NCBI RefSeq assembly: GCF_000513115.1
Contig: NZ_BAUU01000013.1
Coordinates: 1-64,000, forward strand
Origin: Halalkalibacter hemicellulosilyticusJCM 9152
GTDB lineage: Bacteria; Bacillota; Bacilli; Bacillales; Bacillaceae_D
Direction: 5' to 3'
DNA length: 64,000 nucleotides
Below are positions 47,541 through 57,825 of the stretch, piece after piece. The notes beneath the pieces are model-generated. The model made no database searches. It was not told the DNA's origin and saw nothing but the letters and a program-made list of their open reading frames with translations. Both the position numbers and the translations under genes were made by a program. Numbering within the stretch: the first letter of the stretch is position 1; the number at the start of each line of letters is the position of its first letter.

Positions 47541-49660
47541 CTATTCAGCGTCACTTATAAAAAAACGGGAAGCCATTTCATAGAAGTACAGTTGACTTTG
47601 TATTGGCTGTTTTTGAGCGGGGCGTTCGATGTATTGATAATCTCCATCGGGTTTTTGTTCACGTGCTTTCATATTATCCATTAAGGTGAGTTCCAAAATA
47701 TCTTTAATTCGCGATTGAATGGCAGGTGAGATAATCGGAAAGAGAATTTCGATTCTTTTTTCCATATTGCGCGTCATCCAATCTGCTGAAGATAGGTAGA
47801 ACTTTTCCTTTCCACCATGATGAAAATAAAAAATGCGGCTATGTTCAAGAAAGCGGTCAACGATGCTAATCACGCGAATGTTTTCACTTACACCGTCGAT
47901 ACCTGGGCGAAGACAGCAAGTTCCTCTAACAATTAAATCTATTTTCACCCCGGCTTGAGAGGCCTCATATAGTTTTAAAATTAACGGTTTATCAGTAAGT
48001 GAATTCATTTTGGCGATGATTCGTCCATTTCCTGATTCGAGATGAGCTTGAACCTCTTGTTCTATAAGCATAACGAACGTATCGCGAATATCAAGTGGAG
48101 CAGTAGATAGGAAGTGCCAATTAGGCTTTTCACTATAGCCGCTTAAATGATTGAAAAAGTTCGTAGCATCAATGCCGATTTTTTCATTTGAAGTTAAAAG
48201 ACCCATGTCCGTATACAGTTTGGCAGTCGAATCATTATAATTTCCTGTACCTAAATGAACGAAGCGTTGAATTTGACCGTGATCATGACGTACGACGAGC
48301 GTAATTTTACTGTGTGTCTTTAAGCCGGTTATGCCATATATGACATGAACGCCAGCTTTCTCTAGTTTCTTTGCCCATTGAATATTATTCTCTTCATCAA
48401 AGCGAGCTTTTAATTCGACGAGGACGGTCACTTGTTTTCCGTTCTCAGCAGCGAGTGCTAATGCATGAATAATCGGTGAATCGCCACTCACACGATAGAG
48501 TGTTTGTTTAATAGCTAATACATTTGGATCATCAGCCGCTTTAGTCATGAAATCAACGACAGGTTGAAAGGACTCATAAGGATGATGTAAGAAAATATCT
48601 TTTTTGAGATAGCATCAAAAATATCTTCTTCACCAATTAAATCCTCTGGTGGTTGTGGAATCCATGTTTCATTGGCCAAATGTTCATGTTCTTTAGCGAG
48701 CTTTTTATAAAGCTTAAATAAAAAGGTTAGATCTAAAGGTCCTTGTAACGAATAAATATCGTTCTCGTGCAATTCAAGTACATCTTGTAGTAAATGGAGA
48801 ACATTTTGATCCATCAGTCCGTCTTGCATTTCAAGACGGACTGCCTCGCCCCATTTTCGTTTTTTTAATTCCTTTTCAATTTCACTTAATAAGTCTCGTG
48901 CACCCTCTTCATGAATCGTTAAATCGGCATTTCTTGTTATTCGAAAAGGTGAAACAGATTTCACAGTATATCCTTTGAATAATTGATAGATAAAATGGCT
49001 AATGACATGTTCAAGTAGTATATATTGTTCCTTACCATTTGATTCAGGTAGCTTTATATATCTTGTAAGTACAGCTGGCACTTGAACGATAGCGAGCTGG
49101 TCACGGTCTGATTGCCCATGCTTTGATAATAAGACAGCGAGGTTTAAGCTCTTATTAAGAAGCATTGGAAAAGGTCGATAGGCGTCTATAGCCATTGGTG
49201 TTAAAACTGGGAAAATGTAGTGCTGAAACTTATCCTCTAAGAAGGAAAGTTGTTTGACATCACATTCATCAATAGATAAGAATTGAAACCCTTCATGGTA
49301 AAGCATTGGTAGCAATGTTTCAGTAAACACATTATCTTGTAATTGCACTAAAGCGTGATTTTTTTTCGAGATGCGAGCAAGCTGCTGCTTAGGTGTTAGT
49401 CCAGCTTTGTTTTCAGGTTTATTAAATCCTGCCTTTACTTGGTCTTGGAGTCCAGCCACTCTGACCATAAAAAATTCATCAAGATTTGAGCTAAATATGG
49501 CTAAAAATTTAAGTCGTTCTAACAGAGGATTTCGCTCATCAATAGCTTCTTCTAATACACGTTCATTAAATGCAAGCCAACTTAATTCTCGATTGTTATA
49601 ATAAGCCGGGTTTTCAAGGTCTATCATTGTTTTTTTAGTATTATTTTGACTTTGCACCAT
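47541..49660 (-). CDS. ppk: Polyphosphate kinase (one-base deletion)
   Basis: PPK1 makes polyphosphate from ATP. The N-terminal part ([33 protein letters not shown]) and the catalytic C-terminal part ([26 protein letters not shown], the phosphohistidine region [14 protein letters not shown]) are both complete. They sit in different frames. Adding one A to the 6-A run (minus strand) near 48599-48606 gives [21 protein letters not shown] and one protein of about 706 residues. ATG at 49660 follows GAGGAAGG. It lies 67 bases after ppx. B. subtilis 168 lacks the pair at this place. Confidence 0.92.
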
Positions 49661-49727
49661 GTAACTCAACCTTCCTCTACAGTTCATTACTTCATTTTAA
49701 CATTTGATTGTAAATTTTATGTAAAGA

Positions 49728-51275
49728 TTAGCGAGATAGAACGGTAGCCTCTTGGAAATGTAAGACAAAGGATTGTTTTAAAGCTTTTTCTAAATGTTTT
49801 ATATTTTTGTCTGCATAAAATTGTTCAAAGTAAGGATCATTCTTATAAAAAATAGGAATGACGTAGCTTGTTTTCCCTTTTTTTATTTTTCCGATATCGA
49901 TAATAGCTTTTTGATGGGAACAGTTAAGGACATAAGCGATTTTTAATATAGCACCTAATGTTTCATATAATTTCATATCCATTTTAGATAAAAGCTTTTT
50001 GAAAGGCTTCGCATATGTTTGTAACTGAGATTTTGATTTGAAGGAAGCAAGTAAAGCGATTGCGAGCCGTTCTTGATGACTTAAACCATCAATCGTCATG
50101 TTTGTTAGTAAGTAAAACGTATTTTGACTACTCGCTTCCTGATTAATGTATTTCCCCATGTAAAAAACATTCGCTCCATAGCGAAGGATACGTAACGTTT
50201 CATCTTCATTATGCTTTACTATAAGAGGTGAGAGTTGTTCATATAATTTCTTTGCAATAAAATGAATTTGATTAGCTTGATCCAATGGTATTTCATAGGA
50301 TTGTGCTAATTGAAAAAAACTTTCCTCAGCAACATTAGGAAAAAAGGTTGTCTCCATTTTACGTAGTAATTCTTCATAAAAGACACCATCTCTTAATCCT
50401 TTACGACTCATAATAAATGTTTCGGCTTTCACATAATGAACTATAGATGCGATTACTTCAGCTGCAGGTATAATAATGTCAGCTCGATCTTTTGATAAAC
50501 CATCAATTGTTAAACGCTCAACATAATTGGTTCGTTGAAGCTGCTGATTCATTTGCATGAGATCACTTGTTGGGTATTCATACTGATGGATCCCTGTCAG
50601 TGGATACTGTGACTGTCTTTGATGTATCAAAGATATATTACGAGCGCTTCCACCAATGCCAATAACGGATTGTACAGTGAGCTTTTTTAACCATGATAAA
50701 GTCTTGAGCTCATTTAAAATAAATTTCCGCAATAACTGAATTTGTTTCGATTGCGACTGATCAGATGAAAAAAACTGCTTTTGTAATGTAACGGCGCCAA
50801 ATGGAAAGCTGTGATAGTGAATGAGCTTTCTGTTGTTGAAATAGGTTATTTCTGTACTTCCGCCACCGATATCAATCGTAAGTCCGGTTTCAATTGACAT
50901 CGAATTAACGACTGCTAAGTAACCATAAAAAGCCTCTTCATATTCAGATAAAATTTGAATGTCGAGGTTTAGTTTCTTTTTTATTAATTTGATAATGTCT
51001 TGTTTATTTTCAGCTTTACGCATTGCTGCAGTAGCAATGATCTGGACATTTTTAATGTTGTGGGCGTTCAATATGGTTTGGAAGCGAGATAATGTATCAA
51101 GAATCAATTGAATGCCATTTTCTAATAAAACCCCTTGATCATCGAGGTGAGAGCTTAATCGTGCAACGGTTTTAAAATTATATAGCTCCTTATAACGACC
51201 ATTTTTTTCTATTTCATTGATGACAAGACGTATCGAATTCGAGCCCATATCAACGATTGCAAATAAAGTAGACAT
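49728..51275 (-). CDS. ppx: Exopolyphosphatase / Ppx-GppA phosphatase
   Basis: Ppx hydrolyses polyphosphate from its end. The ASKHA fold starts with FAIVDMGSNSIRLVI, and ETGLTIDIGGGSTEITYF gives the second phosphate motif. An HD-like helical domain follows (about residues 310-515). The length of 515 residues is normal. ATG at 51275 follows TTAGGAGTG. The ppx-ppk order forms a two-gene operon for polyphosphate turnover. Confidence 0.93.
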   Translation of the reverse strand: MSTLFAIVDMGSNSIRLVINEIEKNGRYKELYNFKTVARLSSHLDDQGVLLENGIQLILDTLSRFQTILNAHNIKNVQIIATAAMRKAENKQDIIKLIKKKLNLDIQILSEYEEAFYGYLAVVNSMSIETGLTIDIGGGSTEITYFNNRKLIHYHSFPFGAVTLQKQFFSSDQSQSKQIQLLRKFILNELKTLSWLKKLTVQSVIGIGGSARNISLIHQRQSQYPLTGIHQYEYPTSDLMQMNQQLQRTNYVERLTIDGLSKDRADIIIPAAEVIASIVHYVKAETFIMSRKGLRDGVFYEELLRKMETTFFPNVAEESFFQLAQSYEIPLDQANQIHFIAKKLYEQLSPLIVKHNEDETLRILRYGANVFYMGKYINQEASSQNTFYLLTNMTIDGLSHQERLAIALLASFKSKSQLQTYAKPFKKLLSKMDMKLYETLGAILKIAYVLNCSHQKAIIDIGKIKKGKTSYVIPIFYKNDPYFEQFYADKNIKHLEKALKQSFVLHFQEATVLSR

Positions 51276-51346
51276 GCTAGCACTCCTAACCAAATCAGTT
51301 TTAAAAAAAATTTATGAGGGAACTTTTCATTAGTATAGCTTATGGG

Positions 51347-51374
51347 TGGACAGATGACAAAAAAGGTCTATAAT
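51347..51374 (+). promoter_or_regulatory. Probable promoter of znuC-znuB-znuB-zur
   Basis: TGGACA (51347-51352) and TATAAT (51369-51374) are 16 bases apart, 68 bases before the znuC start. Confidence 0.55.
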
Positions 51375-51394
51375 AGGAAAGGATACAAATTAAA

Positions 51395-51409
51395 TCGTAA
51401 TTATTCTTA
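51395..51409. promoter_or_regulatory. Likely Zur box upstream of znuC
   Basis: TCGTAATTATTCTTA has a perfect left half of the Bacillus Zur box (TCGTAATnATTACGA) and a degenerate right half. It lies just after the putative promoter, in front of zinc-uptake genes that carry zur itself. Confidence 0.6.
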
Positions 51410-51441
51410 CTCAATTATATGAAAAAAGAAGGTGGACAAAG

Positions 51442-52212
51442 ATGACGAAACAGCAATTAAATGTAGCCATTAAAATGAATCAAGTTTCTTTTCGTTACGA
51501 TCATCGAAATGTCCTTGAGGATATATCTTTTACTGTACGGAAGGGAGCCTTTTTAGGGTTAGTTGGACCAAATGGCTCTGGTAAATCTACACTTATTAAA
51601 TTAATGCTTGGCTTATTACCGATGCAACAAGGTCAAATAGAATTGTTTGGTACGAAAGTGTCTAAATTTCGTATGTGGGATAAAATTGGGTTTGTTTCAC
51701 AAAAGGCTAACAGTTTTAATAGTGGTTTTCCTGCTACTGTATTTGAGGTCGTATCAATGGGATTGTATGGAAAAGTGGGGATGTTTCGTTTTTTAACAAA
51801 AGCGCATAAGCAAAAAGTTAGAGAGACGGTAGAATTAGTAGGGATGAGTGAGTATCTTCACCAAAATATTGGCGAGCTTTCTGGTGGTCAGCAGCAGCGT
51901 GTCTTCATCGCTCGTGCCTTAGTAAGTGACCCTGAGCTTCTTATCCTTGACGAACCGACAGTTGGTGTTGATGTGAATAGTGTCCAGCAGTTTTATTCCT
52001 TGCTTGATCAATTAAATCGTGAAAAAGGGATTACTTTGATTATGGTGACTCATGATATTGGGGCAATGACGGATCATGTAACAGATGTCGCCTGTCTTAA
52101 TAAGTCTCTTCATTTTCATGGCAACACAGCCGAATTTGAAGCCAATCAAGACTTATCGGCCTTTTACGGTCATGACGTACATTTGCTCACTCATAATCAT
52201 GGAGGGCATTAA
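51442..52212 (+). CDS. znuC: Zinc ABC transporter ATP-binding protein
   Basis: This is the ATPase of a metal-uptake ABC system of the Znu/Mnt type. Walker A is GPNGSGKST, signature LSGGQQQRVFIARAL, Walker B LLILDEP, and the H loop VTHD. The length of 256 residues is typical, and the His-rich end (HDVHLLTHNHGGH) fits metal handling. The zur gene in the same cluster and a Zur-like box upstream point to zinc. No binding-protein gene is adjacent. Confidence 0.9.
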   Translation: MTKQQLNVAIKMNQVSFRYDHRNVLEDISFTVRKGAFLGLVGPNGSGKSTLIKLMLGLLPMQQGQIELFGTKVSKFRMWDKIGFVSQKANSFNSGFPATVFEVVSMGLYGKVGMFRFLTKAHKQKVRETVELVGMSEYLHQNIGELSGGQQQRVFIARALVSDPELLILDEPTVGVDVNSVQQFYSLLDQLNREKGITLIMVTHDIGAMTDHVTDVACLNKSLHFHGNTAEFEANQDLSAFYGHDVHLLTHNHGGH

Positions 52213-52216
52213 CGAA

Positions 52217-53070
52217 ATGATTGAATTGTTTTTACGGTACGAGTTTTTACAAAATGCACTATATGCAGGAATATTGATTGGCTTTTTGGCTCCGCTATTA
52301 GGTGTCTTCCTTGTCGTGAGGCGACTATCTCTAATTGCAGATGCCTTGAGTCATATTGCGTTAGCTGGAATTGCTGCAAGTTTATTTATCGGTAAGACAT
52401 GGCCTCAGCTTCCCATTGCTGGCCTTATTCGATGGGGATGTTCTTTTCGGTTATCGGTTCGTTGCTCATTGAGAAGCTAAGAACCGCTTATACGTATTAT
52501 AAAGAAATTGCGATACCGATTATTTTGTCAGGTGGTATTGGGTTAAGTGTTGTTTTTCTTTCATTGGCAAATGGATTTAATAATGATTTGTTTCAATATT
52601 TATTTGGAACTGTGATGGCTGTTAGTAGACAAGATGTTTGGACGATAAGTGTCATTACAGGCGCTGTCTTAATTGTGATTATATTATTTTTCAAGGAATT
52701 ATTCTTTTTATCCTTTGATGAAGATCAAGCCATTGTGTCAGGAGTTAATCGAAAGCTCGTTCATTTTATTTTTATTGTGCTGGTGGCTTTAGTCATTGTT
52801 GTTTCGATGAGGATTGTTGGAATTTTACTCGTATCAGCGCTTATGACGTTACCTGTAGCTGCAGCGATGCGATTTGCCAAAGGCTTTAAGCAATTATTTA
52901 TTTATTCGATCGTATTTGGTGAGCTTTCAGTCATTGTTGGTCTTATTTCTGCCTTTTATCTCGATGTTGTACCTGGTGGGATGATTGTGATGGTAGCGGT
53001 TTGTATCTTACTTCTTTCACTAACGATAAAGACGACAATCAAGAGAAAGAAGGTCGAATTATATGATTGA
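52217..53070 (+). CDS. znuB: Zinc ABC transporter permease, first copy (one-base deletion)
   Basis: This is a metal ABC permease of the ZnuB/MntB family. It begins MIELFLRYEFLQNALYAGIL and shows the family core SLIADALSHIALAGIAASLF. The frame breaks near 52428-52436, inside the third helix. Restoring one base leads into MGMFFSVIGSLLIEKLRTAYTY and on to the end, giving 284 residues. It begins 4 bases after znuC and is followed by a homologous permease that overlaps its end by 8 bases. Confidence 0.87.
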
Positions 53071-53893
53071 ATTATCATTTATTGAACGTGGGATCGTTGC
53101 AGGAGTGATTATTGGCTTGATAGCTCCTATTATTGGTTCGTTTTTACTCGTTCGAAGAGTGTCTGTTATTTCAGAATCGATCTCACATATTACGTTAACG
53201 GGAATATCAGCAGGTGTTTTGTTAGGAACGATGAGCCACTGGTTTTCATCTGTTAGTCCTATTTTCTTCGGTTTATTGTTTGCGATAGTAGGCGCTCTGT
53301 TGACAGAACGTCTCCGAACGATTTATAAGGATTTTCAGGAATTAGCAGTTCCGATTATTTTGTCTACAGGGATTGGATTAAGTGCGATTTTTATTAGCTT
53401 GGCAAGGACAGGCTATCAGGAATGGTATTCGTATTTGTTTGGAAGCATTGTCAGTGTAACAATGGGTGACATCTATTTTATTTTAGCAACGACATTTGTC
53501 ATTCTATTGGTTGTTTTATTTTTATACAAAGAGTTTATCTCCGTATCATTTGATCATGAGTTTGCGAAAACATCAGGGATTCCTGTGCGAGCAATCAATT
53601 TAATTTTTGCCATTTTAACAGCATTTATGATTTCGATGTCGATTAAAGTCGTCGGTATTTTGTTAATAGGTGCTTTAATTGTCATTCCCGTCGCAACGAG
53701 TATTCAATTAGCGAAAAGCTTTAAGCAACTAATGATTCTTGGGATTATCTTTGCTGAACTTGCGGTATTAATGGGAATGTACCTTTCTTATCAGTTTATG
53801 ATTGCTACAGGTGGGATGATCGTGATTGTTGCTTTGTTTATTCTTACTTTGGTGTTAGTATATAAGAAAGGAAAGCAGGTACTAGTTAAATAA
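53063..53893 (+). CDS. Zinc ABC transporter permease, second copy
   Basis: This 276-residue permease is homologous to the one before it: SVISESISHITLTGISAGVL and TERLRTIYKDFQELAVPIILSTGIGLSAI match SLIADALSHIALAGIAASLF and the IEKLRTAYTYYKEIAIPIILSGGIGLSVV run. Tandem permeases occur in MntABCD-like and zinc systems and suggest a heterodimer. It overlaps the first permease and lies 46 bases before zur. Confidence 0.9.
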   Translation: MIELSFIERGIVAGVIIGLIAPIIGSFLLVRRVSVISESISHITLTGISAGVLLGTMSHWFSSVSPIFFGLLFAIVGALLTERLRTIYKDFQELAVPIILSTGIGLSAIFISLARTGYQEWYSYLFGSIVSVTMGDIYFILATTFVILLVVLFLYKEFISVSFDHEFAKTSGIPVRAINLIFAILTAFMISMSIKVVGILLIGALIVIPVATSIQLAKSFKQLMILGIIFAELAVLMGMYLSYQFMIATGGMIVIVALFILTLVLVYKKGKQVLVK

Positions 53894-53939
53894 ATCGTCA
53901 TTTATATACAGGCTACATCGGTAAGAGGAGTGATAAGGA

Positions 53940-54353
53940 ATGAATGTAACTGAAGCAATGAATTGTCTAAAGGAACGTGGATATAAGCATACAGGTAAAC
54001 GTGAGGACATGCTACATTTATTTGCGAATGAAAAAAGGTATTTATCGGCAAAGGATGTGTTAGAGTTCTTACAGCCTGATTACCCAGGTATGAGCTTTGA
54101 CACGATTTATCGCAATTTAGCTTTGTTTTCAGAATTAGGAATATTGGAAACAACAGAATTAGAAGGTGAAAAACGATTTCGTTTTACATGTTCTACGAAC
54201 TCTCACCATCACCATTTAATCTGTTTAGAATGTGGCAAAACGAAGCATATTGATAACTGTCCAATGGATTCCATTTCAAGTTCATATCCAGATTTTGAGG
54301 TGACAGGACATAAATTCGAAATTTATGGTAAGTGTGAAGATTGTAAGTCATAA
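53940..54353 (+). CDS. zur: Zinc uptake regulator Zur (Fur family)
   Basis: Zur represses zinc-uptake genes when zinc is plentiful. The winged helix (GYKHTGKREDMLHLF, MSFDTIYRNLALFSELGIL) and the zinc sites are readable: the run HHHH near residue 89, and two CxxC pairs (CLEC and CEDC) for the structural zinc. The length of 137 residues is normal. It follows the transporter genes and so is likely autoregulated with them. Confidence 0.93.
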   Translation: MNVTEAMNCLKERGYKHTGKREDMLHLFANEKRYLSAKDVLEFLQPDYPGMSFDTIYRNLALFSELGILETTELEGEKRFRFTCSTNSHHHHLICLECGKTKHIDNCPMDSISSSYPDFEVTGHKFEIYGKCEDCKS

Positions 54354-54419
54354 TTCCATCTCTTCACACGAGAGATTTCCCTTCGCTTGTACAAGCTAAG
54401 AATTAGGAGGGGGATACAA

Positions 54420-54629
54420 ATGGCCAAACCGGTTGTGAAGTGTCATGTATCAAACTGCTCTTATTGGGGAGATGGAAACCGCTGTCAAGCGGAAGCAATT
54501 TTAGTGGAAATGGATGCGCATGCACAACGTGACTATTCTTCAGAGTTCAGTGAAGAATTAAGTGAGCAAACAAATCATGCAGAGGAACCTGCCCAAACGT
54601 GCTGTCATACGTTTCAACCGAAATGTTAA
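54420..54629 (+). CDS. DUF1540 cysteine-rich protein
   Basis: This protein (69 residues) starts MAKPVVKCHVSNCSYWGDGN and has a Cys pattern (CxxxxC, C, CC, C) typical of DUF1540, which probably binds a metal ion. Relatives are common in spore formers. ATG at 54420 follows AGGAGGGGG. Its place beside zur may mean zinc-linked control, but that is inference. Confidence 0.85.
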   Translation: MAKPVVKCHVSNCSYWGDGNRCQAEAILVEMDAHAQRDYSSEFSEELSEQTNHAEEPAQTCCHTFQPKC

Positions 54630-54676
54630 CATTATGTGAGGCTTTTTCTTAGCCACACTCCAGACTGTAGACAAAA

Positions 54677-54704
54677 CGCCTTTGAGAATCATTTCTCAAA
54701 GGCG
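54677..54704. terminator. Hairpin between DUF1540 gene and yqfW
   Basis: CGCCTTTGAGAA and TTCTCAAAGGCG form a 12-bp stem with a 4-base loop. No clear T run follows; it sits between convergent genes. Confidence 0.65.
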
Positions 54705-54774
54705 TCTCTACGTTATTTCGTCTGTTTTTTGTTGACACTGGAGGATGTGTGTTTCTCCACTGACGGTTAGCTAT

Positions 54775-55365
54775 TTATTGTCGCTGTAGCGCTTGCTCGG
54801 CTAACCACTTTTCCACCCATGCCTTTGCCTCTAGCCAATTTGTAGCACGAATGACGAGTTCAGGTGCTGGTAGGCGATTGTAGGGGGTATCTAATAAGAT
54901 GACTGGAATTTGAAACTCTTCAGCGATCGCGACTGCATTATCATGCTTGTCTTCAAAAAAGATATCTATTCGATGTTCTTTAATGGCGTCGAGTTTATCG
55001 TGTTTGCCGACTAATTCAATGTGATCAAATGGTAGTTGTTTTTCGGTAAACCATTGATGGGTAATACTAGTTAAATACTTCCTTCTTGCTGTAATGTAAA
55101 TAAGGTCATGTTGTTTGTCCCATTCGTGTAAAATCTGTTTTGCATTCATTGCAATCGGAGCTTCTGAATAGATCGTTCCTTCAAATTGTCCCATCCAATC
55201 CCAAAATTGTTCTTCCGTAATGCCTAATATTGACGTTAAGTCATATTCAATTAAATGATCTAGCGTTAAATTTTTTTTGAAATGTTTATTTAGGTAGGGA
55301 ATAAATGTATTTGGATCAGTAACTGTCCCGTCAATGTCAAATCCCATACGCATTTTCTTGTTCAT
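54775..55365 (-). CDS. yqfW: HAD-type nucleotidase YqfW
   Basis: YqfW is a HAD-superfamily phosphatase of the 5'(3')-deoxyribonucleotidase-like group. Motif I is FDIDGTVTD near the N-terminus, motif II is YITARR, and motif III/IV is FFEDKHDNAVA. ATG at 55365 follows GAGGTGAT, giving 196 residues. The substrate is not established. It sits between zur and yqfX as in B. subtilis. Confidence 0.88.
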   Translation of the reverse strand: MNKKMRMGFDIDGTVTDPNTFIPYLNKHFKKNLTLDHLIEYDLTSILGITEEQFWDWMGQFEGTIYSEAPIAMNAKQILHEWDKQHDLIYITARRKYLTSITHQWFTEKQLPFDHIELVGKHDKLDAIKEHRIDIFFEDKHDNAVAIAEEFQIPVILLDTPYNRLPAPELVIRATNWLEAKAWVEKWLAEQALQRQ

Positions 55366-55512
55366 ATTTATCACCTCAACACTATTTACCTTACAGTAAT
55401 TTTGCAGCAAGGTCTAGTCATCAATTTCTAATGTTTAACAACGATAATTTTGAAGAGAATGAGTCATACTAAAACTGTTCCCCGAACATATCTCAAAAAG
55501 GAGGGACTCCTT

Positions 55513-56007
55513 ATGGCAGAAAATAAAGGGCCAAATCAAAATGAGCCTGTTCGCTTAGTTGATGATAATGATCGCTCATTAACACTGGTCAATAACCATG
55601 TTGAAGGTCGAGACAACGGACAAGGTTTGAGCTCAGAACCGAATGATGAATATAATTCAGAAGCAAACTACGAGGAAGAGTATGCTCCTGAATATACGTA
55701 TGATGAGGATTACGATGAGGAAACAGCGATGGAATATGCAAATGGGATTGGAATAGATAGACGCTCTGAAGATGTAGAAACAGATGAAGCTAATCCTAAT
55801 GATGCAGCTGCGGGGCGTGGCGTCGGTACATTTGCGATCGTACTTTCGATCTTGTCATTGTTTTTCTTACCGGTATTGCTTGGAGCAGCAGGTATTGTTG
55901 TTGGGTTTATTTCACGAAGAGTTGGATCAAATGCAATGGGGAATTGGGCAATTGGTATTGGTGCGGTTTCCATTATTATGACCGTATTCTTTTCACCATT
56001 TTTCTAG
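55513..56007 (+). CDS. yqfX: DUF4190 membrane protein YqfX
   Basis: This protein has an acidic, disordered N-terminus of about 95 residues and two C-terminal membrane helices of the DUF4190 type (VGTFAIVLSILSLFFLPVLLG, NAMGNWAIGIGAVSII). ATG at 55513 follows AAAGGAGGGA and gives 164 residues; an earlier in-frame start at 55450 has no site. The position before ispG and the layout match YqfX. The function is unknown. Confidence 0.85.
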   Translation: MAENKGPNQNEPVRLVDDNDRSLTLVNNHVEGRDNGQGLSSEPNDEYNSEANYEEEYAPEYTYDEDYDEETAMEYANGIGIDRRSEDVETDEANPNDAAAGRGVGTFAIVLSILSLFFLPVLLGAAGIVVGFISRRVGSNAMGNWAIGIGAVSIIMTVFFSPFF

Positions 56008-56022
56008 CGGGAGATCATGAAG

Positions 56023-56048
56023 AAAGGGAGTGCATCAGCACTCCCTTT
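56023..56048. terminator. Bidirectional terminator between yqfX and ispG
   Basis: AAAGGGAGTGC and GCACTCCCTTT form an 11-bp perfect stem with a 4-base loop between the convergent stops. Confidence 0.85.
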
Positions 56049-56057
56049 CGCATTGAG

Positions 56058-57164
56058 TTAGACGGTCGTTTCTTCTTCCGCTTTTTTGGCAAAGTATTCT
56101 TCTGCTATTTTATCGACTTCTTTTTTAAGCTCATCAACCATTGTTTCTTCTGGTACTTTACGAACAATTTCACCTTTACGGAAAAGCAATCCTTCTCCAC
56201 GAGCACCAGCGATACCGATGTCGGCTTCACGTGCTTCTCCTGGTCCATTTACAGCACATCCGAGAACGGCTACTTTAATTGGAGCTTTAATGGTAGAGAT
56301 ATACTCTTCAACATCATTGGCAATGCTTATTAGGTCAATTTCGATTCGACCACATGTAGGGCAAGATATAAGAGTTGCTGCATTGGCTGCTAATCCAAAT
56401 GATTTTAATAATTCTCTAGCGACTTTCACTTCCTCTACAGGGTCGGCACTTAACGAAATTCGAACCGTATTACCAATGCCTAAGTTTAGAATAGCACCTA
56501 GACCGGCAGCGCTTTTTACAGTACCAGCAAAGAGTGTTCCAGATTCAGTAATACCGAGATGAAGAGGATAATCAAATGATTTTGCTGCTTTTTCATATGC
56601 TTCTATCGCTAAATTCACATCGGATGCTTTCATCGAAACGATAATGTCATGAAAATCAAGATCCTCTAGAATCTTAATATGATGGAGGGCACTTTCAACC
56701 ATTCCATCTGCCGTTGGATAACCATACTTGTCTAAAATACGTTTTTCTAAAGAGCCTGCATTGACACCAATTCGAATAGGGATTCCTTTTTCTTTTGCTG
56801 CTTTTACGACAGCTTCTACTTTATGACGTCTACCAATATTTCCTGGATTAATTCGAATTTTGTCAGCTCCGCCTTCAATGGCTTTTAGGGCTAGCTTATA
56901 ATCAAAATGAATATCCACTACGAGCGGAATGTTAATTCTCGCTTTAATGTCGGCGATCGCTTCGGCTGCTCGCATATCCGGGCATGCCACTCGGACGACT
57001 TGACAGCCGGCTTCTTCAAGTCGATTAATTTCTGCAACCGTCGCGTCTACATCATGTGTTTTCGTGGTTGTCATACTTTGAATGACAACTTCATTATTTC
57101 CACCAATCGTCAAATTTCCGACCTTTACGGGACGAGTTTTTGTACGATGAATTATTTCGGTCAT
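56058..57164 (-). CDS. ispG: 4-hydroxy-3-methylbut-2-en-1-yl diphosphate synthase IspG
   Basis: IspG makes HMBPP, the substrate of IspH, in the MEP pathway. The TIM barrel shows [20 protein letters not shown] and [12 protein letters not shown]. The C-terminal Fe-S domain has CPTCGR and [10 protein letters not shown], which supply the cluster cysteines. ATG at 57164 ([11 protein letters not shown]) follows AAAGGAGCG, giving 368 residues; the frame opening at 57248 lacks a site. Confidence 0.95.
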   Translation of the reverse strand: MTEIIHRTKTRPVKVGNLTIGGNNEVVIQSMTTTKTHDVDATVAEINRLEEAGCQVVRVACPDMRAAEAIADIKARINIPLVVDIHFDYKLALKAIEGGADKIRINPGNIGRRHKVEAVVKAAKEKGIPIRIGVNAGSLEKRILDKYGYPTADGMVESALHHIKILEDLDFHDIIVSMKASDVNLAIEAYEKAAKSFDYPLHLGITESGTLFAGTVKSAAGLGAILNLGIGNTVRISLSADPVEEVKVARELLKSFGLAANAATLISCPTCGRIEIDLISIANDVEEYISTIKAPIKVAVLGCAVNGPGEAREADIGIAGARGEGLLFRKGEIVRKVPEETMVDELKKEVDKIAEEYFAKKAEEETTV

Positions 57165-57357
57165 TGACCAATCGCTCCTTTGTTTTGAAGGGAAACCTTC
57201 ACAAATTCCTAAGACAGTCTTATTCATTTTATCAATGACTTGTTTCATTTGGCAAGGATAAAACTAACTGACTTAAAAATTTCCAAAATAAATGGTCTTT
57301 ATGAGGTTGTACAAAAAGGGTGCGAGTAGATTGGTTATGACATGTATAGATAAGTGG

Positions 57358-57714
57358 TTAAGGATAGATTGGAAACAAATATTCGTGTCCAACTTGCATT
57401 TCTTCAGGTTCAATACCATTTAATTGTTTAAAATCAAAAATAATTTCTTGGATCGTTGCTGGAATCGGTCCTGTATGTAAATGCTCGACGATAGAAAGAA
57501 CGGTTTGTCCATGCTCTACTTGAATAACTTCGTATGGTTCATCGTTTGATGTAATGACTTCTTTTGTAGGCACTTCATTGTTTTTTGTTTCTGTCGAAAG
57601 TTCTTCTAGTTGATCTCTTTGAGAAAGTCCGTTGGGTAATGTACCAATCGTTAGATCATAATAAGTGCTGTATAAAAAAATGAAAATAAAAATAAATGCC
57701 AACAGCCTTTTCAT
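57358..57714 (-). CDS. yqfZ: LysM-like protein YqfZ
   Basis: This small protein (118 residues) has an N-terminal signal or anchor helix (about residues 3-18) and a C-terminal LysM-like domain (VEHGQTVLSIVEHLH ... LFPIYP). LysM domains bind peptidoglycan. It lies beside ispG as in B. subtilis, where its role is not known. Read divergently from the MFS gene next to it. Confidence 0.82.
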   Translation of the reverse strand: MKRLLAFIFIFIFLYSTYYDLTIGTLPNGLSQRDQLEELSTETKNNEVPTKEVITSNDEPYEVIQVEHGQTVLSIVEHLHTGPIPATIQEIIFDFKQLNGIEPEEMQVGHEYLFPIYP

Positions 57715-57825
57715 ATGCTTGTCCTCCTCGGTATTCTCTTACTAAAGAAGTATATGATTGCAATGAATGATTTATGCTTATTATGGAAAAAAATTCTTCG
57801 TATAATGAATAAGGTGGTGAATAAA

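Noticed and set aside
48590-48610. Programmed frameshift at the A run in ppk
   Set aside because: The run of A could be slippery, but the same kind of one-base break occurs in nine other genes, so sequence error is simpler.
56086-56562. 158-codon ORF antisense to ispG
   Set aside because: It lies fully inside ispG on the opposite strand, has Ser/Pro-rich composition typical of antisense reading and no start signal.
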